Shown: positions 1 to 6,002 of the stretch, one piece after another
Layout of the letters: every line of letters begins with the position of its first letter
Numbering within the stretch: position 1 is the stretch's first letter
DNA from: an uncultured Acidobacteriota bacterium
Lineage (GTDB): Bacteria > Acidobacteriota > Thermoanaerobaculia > UBA5066
Length of the DNA stretch: 6,002 nt
Direction of reading: 5' to 3'
Assembly: GCA_937902605.1 (NCBI GenBank)
Contig: CALFNC010000154.1
Location: forward strand, 1 to 6,002
Made by a program: the position numbers and the translations under genes
The notes under the pieces: generated by a model
The model's input: the letters and a program-made list of their open reading frames with translations, nothing else
Told to the model about the DNA's origin: nothing
Database searches by the model: none

Positions 1-1
1 C

Positions 2-2797
2 ACGGAAACAACACTTTACGGCGTCTATGCGCAATTATTTAAGACGCCGTGTATAGTTCCTGCCCTGTCGCTCCTGGCGGGCGAAACGGGCTCGATCTCG
101 GGAAAGGTCGGTGATGCCACCGGGGGCGCGCTCCCGGGCGTCCTCGTTAAGGTCTCCGGGCCGCAGCTGCCCGCGGGCCGGACCGCCGCGACGAACGCCA
201 ACGGGCAGTACAACTTCCAGAAGCTCCTACCGGGCACCTACACGGTCGAGGCCTCCCTTCAGGGGCTCGGCAAGGCGTCTGTGAAGATCGTCGTCCAGGT
301 CGACAACGACGTGCAGGTGCCGCTGACCCTGAAGCAGGGGGCGGCTACCAAGGTGGTGGTCACGGCTGGTCTGGCCGAGATCGACAAGAAGTCGACCGAG
401 GTCAGCAGCAACTTCTCGCCGGAGGAAATTCGCCAGATCCCGATCGCCCGTACCTACCAGGGTCTCCTCAACCTGATCCCGGGCGCCCCGGCCGACACGT
501 CGGGAATCGGGATGGTGGCGGTTGCCGGCGGCACGCGTCAGGACAACAAGTACCTCATCGACGGCGTCAACATCACGAACCCGGGCTATGGGGCGCTGAT
601 CACCGACACGAACGAGCTCGACATCGCCGACGTCAACGTGAAGAACGGCGCGATTTCGGCCGAGTTCGGGCGCACGAACGGCGCGATCATCAACGCCGTC
701 ACGAAGTCGGGGACGAACACCCTCAAGGGGAGCGCGCGGTTCGAGATGAGCCCGGCGTCGTGGGCGGCCAAGAACTCCTCCGGCGTCGTCACGCAGGATA
801 CCGACCTCTATAACGGCGCGGCCAACGTCGGTTTCCCGATCATCAAGGACACGCTCTTCGGTTACGTTTCCGGCCGGTACGGCCAAACCACCACGAGCGG
901 GCAGTCGGCCACGATCGGCGGGGTCACCACGACCCAGCCTGACACCACGACGAAGGCCGGCGACTACTTTGGCAAGCTGACGGCCTTTATCGGTCAGACG
1001 CTGCTCATCAACGCCGGGTTCCGCGGCCTCCCGAACAAGACCGAGAACGGATACAACTCGGTGTATGACGCCGCCTCGGCGGCCTACGGCTCCGACGACA
1101 CGAACTACGTCGGGAACCTCACGGCCGACTGGTTCGTCGACAAGAACACCAACGTCGAGTTCAAGTACATCCACTACACCGAGGACGGAACCTCCCAGGC
1201 CTCGACGATGCTGACCGACCGGCCGATGACGGTCGACCCGACCAACCTCCAGAAGTACGGTGCCTACGGCGACCCGGCCCGCAACGGCGGGAACAGCGGC
1301 GTCTACGCGTTCGCCAACAACGGCGAATCGTACAAGCGCGACGAGATCAAGCTGACCGCCAGCAAGTTCTTCGACATCGGGCAGACGCAGCACAACTTCA
1401 AGATCGGCGGCGGCGCGGAATTCACCGATTACGACTTCATCCGGACCTCCAACGGCTGGGGGACGATGACCTACCAGACCACCACGGTGAACGGCGCTTC
1501 GACGCCGGTCGTCCGGGCCCGGTACTACAACCTCCAGCCCGTCCAGAACGGCAAGACCCGGACCTACTCGGCGTTCCTCCAGGACACGATGACGTGGGAT
1601 CGGCTCTCGGTCACCGCCGGCGTCCTGGCGAACTACGACGACTTCGCCCAGATCTGCCAGGTCGGCCTCGTCTGCGGCTCCGGCATCACGACGAGCACGA
1701 CTCGCTACAACTTCATGACTTTCGGCTGGAAGGATCAGATTCAGCCCCGCCTCGGCGCCGTCTACAACGCCGACCTTCTCAAGGGCGACAAGATCTACGC
1801 AAACTACGGCGAGTACGCCGGCCTCGACCAGAAGTCGACGGTCCGTAGCTTCGCCCCCTTCCGGATCCGCGAGGACCAGACCTACTTCTACCGGAGCGGT
1901 CCGAACGCCGGCCAGTGGATCCGCGACGAGATCCGCGGCTCCTCGTCCGGCAAGTACATTCCGTCCGACCTGAAGGCCCCCTACCAGCAGGAGTTCGTCT
2001 TCGGCTACTCGGCCCCGGTCTCGAGGGACGTCGCGTTCGACATCCACTACCAGTACCGGAACCTGAAGGACCCGTTCGAGGACACCCCGATCGATCCGGT
2101 CAACTGGCAGAGCTCACTCTTCCAGGCCATGACCTACTCGAACGCCAAGCGGACCTATAACGGCGTCACCCTCGATGTTACCAAGCGCTATTCGAACAAC
2201 TGGTACGCGAACCTCAGCTACACCTACAGCACCCTCCGCGGCAACTGGGACGACGACTACGCGAACCTGCAGTTCAACACCTCGTCCTATCTCCAGGACG
2301 AGCCAGGCTGGGACTACGCCGACCCGAACCGGAACGGCAAGCTGGGGCAGGATCGGCCGCACATCCTGAAGGCGATGGCGAGCTACGACATCATGGGCTT
2401 CACCTTCGGCGGCTTCTTCCGCTTCCAGAGTGGCACGCCCTGGGAGGCCCGCGGCGCCACGTGGAGCACGAACTACGGCCGGTATCTCGAGCAGGCCGGT
2501 TCGCGCCGCCTCCCGAGCTGGACGAACTTCGACCTCCTCGGAGCGTACACGTTGAACCTGGGCGGCGAGACGACGGTCCGGCTGGAGGCGCGCATCCGCA
2601 ACGTCTTCAACACGCAGGCGGTCCTGAGCGTCAACAACGTCCTCTACAACGATCCGTACAACGCCTCGGTCGGGCCTAACTATCCCGGCTGGGTCCTCTC
2701 TCCGCAGGGCACGTCGCAGCCGAACGCGCTATTCGGCACGGCCACTTCCTGGGCCCCGCCGCGGCGGTTCACCCTTTCCGCCCTCCTCTCGTTCTAG
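2..2797 (+). CDS. TonB-dependent receptor, Oar-like, with N-terminal carboxypeptidase-regulatory-like domain (5' end incomplete or frameshifted)
   Basis: This is an outer-membrane beta-barrel receptor that would take up or bind a large ligand using TonB energy; the ligand is unknown. The frame is open from base 2 to the TAG at 2795-2797 (931 codons). Domains in order: the tail of a signal peptide (PALSLLAGE, about 59-85); a CarboxypepD_reg-like domain (about 89-340, with GSISGKV, TNANGQYNF and LLPGTYTVEASLQG); a TonB-box-like stretch TKVVVTA (347-367); a plug (about 400-720, with RTYQGLLNLIPG, AGGTRQDNKYLIDGVNI, AEFGRTNGAIINAVTKSGTN); then the barrel. It ends in LSALLSF, the terminal-phenylalanine beta signature recognised by the BAM complex. 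No ATG, GTG or TTG lies in frame before GTG 281, but that GTG falls inside the first domain, so it is not the true start. An ATG at 27 (MRNYLRRRV) would give a good signal-peptide n-region in another frame, but it hits TAG at 54. Hence either the start lies left of the window or a base is missing near 52. The only two cysteines of the mature protein form a C-x5-C pair (1655, 1673). The family assignment is firm; the start is not. Confidence 0.93.
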   Translation, partial: TETTLYGVYAQLFKTPCIVPALSLLAGETGSISGKVGDATGGALPGVLVKVSGPQLPAGRTAATNANGQYNFQKLLPGTYTVEASLQGLGKASVKIVVQVDNDVQVPLTLKQGAATKVVVTAGLAEIDKKSTEVSSNFSPEEIRQIPIARTYQGLLNLIPGAPADTSGIGMVAVAGGTRQDNKYLIDGVNITNPGYGALITDTNELDIADVNVKNGAISAEFGRTNGAIINAVTKSGTNTLKGSARFEMSPASWAAKNSSGVVTQDTDLYNGAANVGFPIIKDTLFGYVSGRYGQTTTSGQSATIGGVTTTQPDTTTKAGDYFGKLTAFIGQTLLINAGFRGLPNKTENGYNSVYDAASAAYGSDDTNYVGNLTADWFVDKNTNVEFKYIHYTEDGTSQASTMLTDRPMTVDPTNLQKYGAYGDPARNGGNSGVYAFANNGESYKRDEIKLTASKFFDIGQTQHNFKIGGGAEFTDYDFIRTSNGWGTMTYQTTTVNGASTPVVRARYYNLQPVQNGKTRTYSAFLQDTMTWDRLSVTAGVLANYDDFAQICQVGLVCGSGITTSTTRYNFMTFGWKDQIQPRLGAVYNADLLKGDKIYANYGEYAGLDQKSTVRSFAPFRIREDQTYFYRSGPNAGQWIRDEIRGSSSGKYIPSDLKAPYQQEFVFGYSAPVSRDVAFDIHYQYRNLKDPFEDTPIDPVNWQSSLFQAMTYSNAKRTYNGVTLDVTKRYSNNWYANLSYTYSTLRGNWDDDYANLQFNTSSYLQDEPGWDYADPNRNGKLGQDRPHILKAMASYDIMGFTFGGFFRFQSGTPWEARGATWSTNYGRYLEQAGSRRLPSWTNFDLLGAYTLNLGGETTVRLEARIRNVFNTQAVLSVNNVLYNDPYNASVGPNYPGWVLSPQGTSQPNALFGTATSWAPPRRFTLSALLSF
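18..50. repeat. 9-bp perfect inverted repeat around a candidate start codon
   Basis: The arm ACGGCGTCT (18-26) is the exact reverse complement of AGACGCCGT (42-50). A 15-base, mostly AT-rich spacer (27-41) separates them and begins with the ATG at 27. As RNA this could be a 9-bp hairpin, or 10 bp with a U-G pair (17/51), with the ATG at the 5' edge of the loop. As DNA it could be a spaced operator. It may also be a fold-back artefact of a contig end. The repeat is seen directly; its function is unknown. The loop is too large for a typical intrinsic terminator. Confidence 0.5.
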
Positions 2798-2819
2798 AGA
2801 AGATCTCCTCGGTGGAATC

Positions 2820-2845
2820 AAGGGCCCGGCGATCGCCGGGCCCTT
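2820..2845. terminator. Perfect 26-bp palindrome, likely bidirectional terminator between convergent genes
   Basis: Bases 2820-2845 are fully self-complementary. The stem AAGGGCCCGGC (2820-2830) pairs with GCCGGGCCCTT (2835-2845) around a GATC loop. It begins 22 bases after the receptor stop codon and lies 3 bases beyond the stop of the opposite-strand glycosyltransferase, the expected place for a shared terminator. The 3' flank on the plus strand is T-rich but interrupted (TCCCTATTT). On the minus strand the arm ends in TT and is followed by GATTCC, a weak U-tract. The very stable GC stem may compensate. The rest of the gap (2798-2819 and 2846-2848) shows nothing else. Confidence 0.8.
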
Positions 2846-2848
2846 TCC

Positions 2849-4678
2849 CTATTTGCCATCCAGGGCGCGGAGGAGCGCCAGGGCTTTCTCGTACCCTGGC
2901 TGGAGGGCGAGTGCCTCCTGCGCGAGCGTCCGGGCGCGGGAGATATCCCCTCGCTCGGCCAGGACGGCAGCCAGGTTCAGCCGGGCCTGGGCGCTCCCCG
3001 GGTCCAGCTTCACAGCCGTCTCGAGGTCGGCCATGGCCCCGGCCGTATTTCCCGCGAGCGTCCGCTCGACACCCCTCCTCCCGTGGACGAGGGCAAGGAC
3101 CTTCTCGGGCTCGGGCTGGTGGGAGTCGATCGCGAGGGACTTCTCCAGGGCGGAGATCGCGGCGTCCAGGTTTCCGTTCATGGCCCACGCCTGCCCGACG
3201 CGGAACCACATGACCCCGGGCTGCGGGTGCGTCTGCGAGAGAGGCTCGATCCGGGTCGAAGCTTCCCGGGCGGCCCCCGTATCGATCAGGTGGAGCACCC
3301 AGAGCGTCTCCTCGTCGGCGGAGCCGTCGTAGAGGCTAGTCGGCCAGAGGGAGAGGGCGGCCAGGGGGAGCGCGACGCAGGCCGCGAGGATCGGGTGGCG
3401 GAATTCCCGCGCCCGGATCGACGCGGCGATCAGGGCGATCGCTCCACCCCCCGCCGCCGCGAGCGGGACGTAGAGCGGCAGCCGGTAGCGCGTCGCCACG
3501 AAGAAGGCGGCGACGAGGAGGATGTAGGCAGGCACGAACGACCCCCAGACCGCGAACTCCCTCGAACGGACGCGGGAGGCGCCGGCGAGGCCGAGCGCGA
3601 GGCCGGCCCCTCCTAGGGGGACGAGGAGCCACGGACCGACGACCAGCAACTTCAGAAGGAGGCTTTCCTTCCGGTACCAGGGAAACGAGAAGTTGAGGGG
3701 CGCCTCATCGCCAGATAGGACGTACCAGACCTTTCGCATGAAGAGGCTGGCGGCGGCGCCAGGTTCGCTGCTGATCCAGCTCCAGGCCTTGGCCGCGAAA
3801 TGAGACGAGACCTCCCGCGTCGACAGGGTCCGCCCCGCCTCTTTTTCGGCGACCTTTCTCGCGTCGCGTGACTGGCCGGCGATCGACGGGGTGATCCCAT
3901 CCAGCCATCGGTACGTCCCGTCCGCTCCGGGACCGTTGCCGACGAGGAAGTTCAGGCCGCCGTGCGAGGAGATGAGCACCGGCTCCCCGGCGACCGCGAC
4001 GTTGCGGAGCGTCGCGGGGGCGATGCCTAAGAGGGTTCCGAGGGTGAGGGCGCCCGCCAGACGGCTGCCCTCGCGGAGGCCGCGGGCCGCCACGACGAGG
4101 AGAGCCGCTACCGCAGTCCACGGCAGGACGTTGGGCCGGTTGAGGGCGAAGAGCCCGAGCGCGAGGCCGGCCAGAACGTAGTCCCTTGCGCGGTCGCGCG
4201 GCGTTGCCCGGACCACGAGCCAGAGCGCAAGGGCGGCGAGGAACGGGTCGAGCGCCGCCTGCAGAGGGACCGATTCGTGGAAGACGACGACGCCGGTGAG
4301 GGTGAGGAGGACAGCGGCGGGAAGGGCCGCGGCGCCGCCGAAGAGGCGCCGGGCGGTATCTCCCGTCAGCCAGACGGCGGCGGCGCCGAGGAGCGCCTGG
4401 ACCGCGAGGACGGCCCCGAGCGCCCCCCCGGTGACGGCGAGGACGAGGGCGACGAAGTAGATATAGAGAGGCGAGACAAAGAACGGATCGGGCACGGAGC
4501 GGAGCAGAAGGTCGCCTCCCGCCACCTGGCGGGCGAGGTCCACATAGACGCCGGTATCGAGCCCCCCGTCGGGCCGGAGGAGGGGGTGGTCGGCGAAGCC
4601 CGAGACAGCGAGCTCACGGACCGCCAGCGCCGCGGCCGTCACCACGAGCAGCGCGACGGAACGGGACCGATTCGCCAT
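2849..4678 (-). CDS. GT39/PMT_2-like (GT-C) membrane glycosyltransferase with C-terminal TPR tail
   Basis: This is an integral inner-membrane protein of 609 residues that most likely transfers a sugar from a polyprenyl-phosphate donor to an envelope acceptor; donor and acceptor cannot be read from the sequence. I count about 11-12 hydrophobic segments (roughly 7-25, 67-106, 115-156, 166-225, 341-366, 376-420, 429-446). GT-C hallmarks are the acidic first periplasmic loop (DGGLDTGVYVDLARQVAGGD, with D41 the probable catalytic aspartate), SPLYIYF (69-75), SHGGLNFLVGNGPGADGTY (238-256), and RYRLPLYVP (397-405), as in ArnT/PMT_2-type proteins. Residues about 457-605 form about three TPR units, clearest at 488-520, 527-560 and 565-598 (ARLNLAAVLAERGDISRARTLAQEALAL). 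They probably lie in the periplasm or cytoplasm as a protein-docking tail. The start at 4678 puts a basic residue pair directly before the first membrane segment; the frame stays open farther upstream only opposite the kinase gene. It converges with the receptor gene and diverges from the kinase gene. The family is confident; the specific function is unknown. Confidence 0.88.
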   Translation of the reverse strand: MANRSRSVALLVVTAAALAVRELAVSGFADHPLLRPDGGLDTGVYVDLARQVAGGDLLLRSVPDPFFVSPLYIYFVALVLAVTGGALGAVLAVQALLGAAAVWLTGDTARRLFGGAAALPAAVLLTLTGVVVFHESVPLQAALDPFLAALALWLVVRATPRDRARDYVLAGLALGLFALNRPNVLPWTAVAALLVVAARGLREGSRLAGALTLGTLLGIAPATLRNVAVAGEPVLISSHGGLNFLVGNGPGADGTYRWLDGITPSIAGQSRDARKVAEKEAGRTLSTREVSSHFAAKAWSWISSEPGAAASLFMRKVWYVLSGDEAPLNFSFPWYRKESLLLKLLVVGPWLLVPLGGAGLALGLAGASRVRSREFAVWGSFVPAYILLVAAFFVATRYRLPLYVPLAAAGGGAIALIAASIRAREFRHPILAACVALPLAALSLWPTSLYDGSADEETLWVLHLIDTGAAREASTRIEPLSQTHPQPGVMWFRVGQAWAMNGNLDAAISALEKSLAIDSHQPEPEKVLALVHGRRGVERTLAGNTAGAMADLETAVKLDPGSAQARLNLAAVLAERGDISRARTLAQEALALQPGYEKALALLRALDGK

Positions 4679-4685
4679 CGCGCGG

Positions 4686-4691
4686 ATCTTA
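4686..4691 (-). promoter_or_regulatory. Possible -10 element for the glycosyltransferase gene (leaderless)
   Basis: On the minus strand TAAGAT (4691 to 4686; 4 of 6 matches to TATAAT) ends seven bases before the ATG at 4678. Transcription would then begin at or one base before the A of the start codon, giving a leaderless mRNA. No clear -35 is visible. The same bases (GGTAAGA) could instead serve as a weak Shine-Dalgarno sequence, so the call is tentative. Confidence 0.3.
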
Positions 4692-4700
4692 CCGGCGGCA

Positions 4701-4714
4701 GGGCCGTGGGCCGT
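4701..4714. repeat. Tandem 7-bp direct repeat in the divergent intergenic gap
   Basis: GGGCCGT occurs twice back to back (4701-4707 and 4708-4714). The repeat lies between the two predicted -10 elements. It falls about 16-29 bases upstream of the predicted kinase transcription start and about 23-36 bases upstream of the predicted glycosyltransferase start. A regulator bound here would touch both core promoters, but in GC-rich DNA a 7-bp tandem can arise by chance. Confidence 0.35.
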
Positions 4715-4723
4715 TGCTACACT
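4715..4723 (+). promoter_or_regulatory. Extended -10 promoter for the kinase-murQ operon (leaderless)
   Basis: TGCTACACT (4715-4723) matches the extended -10 pattern TGnTAnnnT, with TACACT as the hexamer. Six bases separate its end from the GTG at 4730, so the expected start of transcription coincides with the start codon. No good -35 is visible at 17-bp spacing, which an extended -10 can tolerate. There is also no Shine-Dalgarno-like sequence immediately before GTG 4730, which agrees with leaderless translation. Confidence 0.45.
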
Positions 4724-4729
4724 CGGGTC

Positions 4730-5677
4730 GTGGCAGCGCTCTTCATGGGTATCGACGGCGGCGGGACCCGCACACGGGCCGTCGTCTGCGGGACGGACCT
4801 GGTGGTCACCGGGCGAGGGACGGCCGGGCCCTCCAATGCCTCCCGGGGGTCTCTGGCGCACGTCATGGAGGTCGTCCACGAGGCGATCGACGACGCCCTC
4901 TCCGCAGCCGGAGTCGAACAGGGCGAGGTTCATCGGATCTGCTGCGGCGTCGCCGGAGTGGACGCGACAGGTCTCCGAGATCGCCTCCAGCGGGGGCTCG
5001 AGAAGATCTTCGGCTACGGGCGGATCCAGGTGACGAGCGACGCCCAGATCGCGCTCGCGGGAGCCACGCACGGGCCCGTCGACAGCCCGGCGGTCGTCCT
5101 CATCGCCGGGACCGGCGCGATCGCCTTCGGGCGGAATGCGAAGGGGGACGAGGCCCGGGCCGGCGGCTGGGGGCCGCTGCTCGGCGACGAGGGCTCGGGG
5201 TACGCGATCGCGAGGGAAGGCCTGATGGTGGTCGTCCGGGAGCTGGACGGCCGCGGCCCAGCGACGCTCCTCCGGACGAGCGTCCTCTCGTCCGAGGGGG
5301 TCGGCTCGCCCGCGGAGCTCCTTCAGAAGCTCTACCGGGCGGACGGCGGGCCCTCGGAGTTGGCCGCCTTCTTCCCGCTCGTCCTCGAGGCGGCGCGCCA
5401 GGGAGACGAGCGGTGCCGGCAGATCTTCCGGCGGGCCGGCGAGGAGCTCGGCCTGGCCATCTCGACGGTCGTGCGGAAGCTCGGGATGGAGGAGACCGCC
5501 TTTTTCGTGGCGACCGTCGGCGGCGTCTTCACGGTGGGGGAGCTGATCCTCGACCCGATCCGATCGGTCCTCGGGCCGGTCGCGCCAGCCGCCCGGGTCG
5601 GTCCGGCGGCCTATCCGCCCGAGATTGGCGCCGTCCGGATCGCGATCGCCGCCGACGCGGAGCCCTGCGCGACGTGA
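4730..5677 (+). CDS. BadF/BadG/BcrA/BcrD-family sugar kinase, probable MurNAc/GlcNAc kinase (MurK-like)
   Basis: This is a cytoplasmic ASKHA-fold kinase of 315 residues, a usual length for the family. It would use ATP to phosphorylate an amino sugar at O6. Visible motifs are the phosphate-1 loop GIDGGGTRT (7-15), GPSNAS (33-38), CCGVAGVDATG (71-81), SDAQIALAGA with probable catalytic D104, phosphate-2 IAGTGAIAFG (125-134), GGWGPLLGDEGSGY (145-158), the adenosine motif VGGVF (263-267) and the C-terminal PPEIGAVRIAIA. GTG 4730 is chosen because it leaves MAALFM before GID, close to the family's usual short lead-in; ATG 4745 would start directly at MGID. The stop overlaps the downstream murQ start by four bases, indicating translational coupling. 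From that neighbour I infer MurNAc, GlcNAc or both as substrate, as for clostridial MurK. It belongs to the BadF group and not to AnmK, which acts on 1,6-anhydro-MurNAc. A glucosamine kinase is the main alternative. Confidence 0.88.
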   Translation: MAALFMGIDGGGTRTRAVVCGTDLVVTGRGTAGPSNASRGSLAHVMEVVHEAIDDALSAAGVEQGEVHRICCGVAGVDATGLRDRLQRGLEKIFGYGRIQVTSDAQIALAGATHGPVDSPAVVLIAGTGAIAFGRNAKGDEARAGGWGPLLGDEGSGYAIAREGLMVVVRELDGRGPATLLRTSVLSSEGVGSPAELLQKLYRADGGPSELAAFFPLVLEAARQGDERCRQIFRRAGEELGLAISTVVRKLGMEETAFFVATVGGVFTVGELILDPIRSVLGPVAPAARVGPAAYPPEIGAVRIAIAADAEPCAT

Positions 5678-6002
5678 GCGGCAGGATGGGAGGCATCCAG
5701 GGAGTCCTTCGCCGGATCCACGAGTCGGACGGCGCGGCGTTCGAGGCCGTCGGGGCCGCGCTCCCCGAGCTGACGCGGGCGGCCGAGGCACTGTCGGCGC
5801 GGCTGGCGGCGGGAGGGCGATGGTTCAATGTGGGAGCGGGGACGAGCGGGCGCCTGGGAGTACTGGACGCCGCGGAGCTGACTCCCACCTTCGGGGTCGA
5901 CCCGGGCCTCGTCGTGGGCCTCCTGGCCGGCGGGGCGGAGGCGATGTTCCGCGCTGTCGAGGGGGCGGAGGATGACGAGGCGGGCGGGGGACGGGACCTC
6001 AC
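5674..6002 (+). CDS. murQ: N-acetylmuramic acid 6-phosphate etherase MurQ (3' end outside window)
   Basis: MurQ is a cytoplasmic SIS-fold lyase that cleaves the D-lactyl ether of MurNAc-6-phosphate, giving GlcNAc-6-phosphate and D-lactate in cell-wall recycling. The visible 109 residues hold the family core: GGRWFNVGAGTSGRLGVLDA (47-66) with the SIS sugar-phosphate loop GAGTSGR, then AELTPTFG, GLVVGLLAGG (78-87), and FRAVEGAEDD (92-101). The two catalytic glutamates of E. coli MurQ (E83, E114) align with E68 and E99. The usual DASECPPTFG reads DAAELTPTFG here. GTG 5674 overlaps the kinase stop as GTGA; CGGAG (5658-5662) lies 11 bases upstream as a possible ribosome site. ATG 5686 is an alternative start. 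With GTG the protein begins about 15 residues later than E. coli MurQ and lacks the N-terminal TExxN segment; no such segment is encoded upstream in this frame. The frame is still open at the window edge, where a full-length MurQ would need about 190 more residues. Confidence 0.93.
   Translation, partial: MSGRMGGIQGVLRRIHESDGAAFEAVGAALPELTRAAEALSARLAAGGRWFNVGAGTSGRLGVLDAAELTPTFGVDPGLVVGLLAGGAEAMFRAVEGAEDDEAGGGRDL

Noticed and set aside
227..2047. Long open frame (606 codons) on the minus strand opposite the receptor
   Set aside because: It is low-complexity, rich in Arg, Val, Gly, Asp and Leu, and shows no recognisable domain. Long antisense frames are common opposite GC-rich genes, and the plus strand has clear domains throughout.
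281..2797. Starting the receptor at GTG 281
   Set aside because: The same frame upstream of 281 encodes most of the CarboxypepD_reg-like domain and the end of a signal peptide, so this start would cut the first domain in half.
2812..3616. Plus-strand open frames opposite the TPR tail
   Set aside because: The translations are Arg/Pro/Gly-rich with no motifs, while the minus strand encodes well-formed TPR units.
4277..4729. Upstream extension of the kinase frame
   Set aside because: It lies opposite the glycosyltransferase and is a charged low-complexity string. The kinase family begins just before the GIDGGGT motif.
4679..5791. Upstream extension of the glycosyltransferase frame, about 370 residues
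   Set aside because: It is antisense to the kinase and murQ, is Arg/Pro/Gly-rich without family resemblance, and would place a long non-membrane segment before a natural N-terminal membrane start at 4678.
5625..5975. Plus-strand frame overlapping the kinase end and murQ
   Set aside because: It is an out-of-frame shadow of murQ, whose SIS loop and catalytic glutamates are unmistakable in frame 1.
1..6002. Mobile element, CRISPR array, tRNA, rRNA or novel defence system
   Set aside because: No transposase or recombinase, regularly spaced repeats, tRNA-like cloverleaf or defence domain could be seen. All four genes belong to known envelope or recycling families.

Overview
This is a GC-rich bacterial window with four protein-coding genes, two of them cut by the window edges. 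Gene content and protein style suggest a Gram-negative organism. The leftmost gene is an Oar-like outer-membrane receptor with a carboxypeptidase-regulatory-like domain, of a kind greatly expanded in Acidobacteriota. A high-GC acidobacterial lineage is my best guess, from recall of protein style and not from a search. The first 60 bases are only 45% G+C, clearly lower than the rest.

Layout. Positions 2-2797 (+) encode the TonB-dependent, Oar-type receptor. Its frame runs off the left edge without a start codon. Positions 2798-2848 hold a perfect 26-bp palindrome that looks like a shared terminator between convergent genes. Positions 4678-2849 (-) encode a 609-residue polytopic glycosyltransferase of the GT39/PMT_2 (GT-C) type with a C-terminal TPR tail. 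A 51-bp divergent gap, 4679-4729, follows. Both flanking start codons there have a -10-like hexamer about 6-7 bases upstream, which suggests leaderless transcripts. Positions 4730-5677 (+) encode a 315-residue sugar kinase of the BadF/BadG/BcrA/BcrD ATPase family. It overlaps by four bases (GTGA) the 5' end of murQ, N-acetylmuramic acid 6-phosphate etherase, which runs off the right edge.

How the genes work together. The kinase and murQ form a compact operon for peptidoglycan amino-sugar recycling. The kinase would make MurNAc-6-phosphate (and perhaps GlcNAc-6-phosphate), and MurQ would remove the lactyl ether to give GlcNAc-6-phosphate. The glycosyltransferase and the receptor are also cell-envelope genes, but nothing in the sequence ties them functionally to the recycling operon.

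I see no mobile element, CRISPR array, tRNA or rRNA. The window looks mostly like ordinary chromosomal core or envelope DNA, not a new defence or mobile system. The points most worth a second look are the broken, start-less 5' end of the receptor with its inverted repeat, the MurQ that lacks the usual N-terminal segment, and the apparently leaderless divergent promoter pair.
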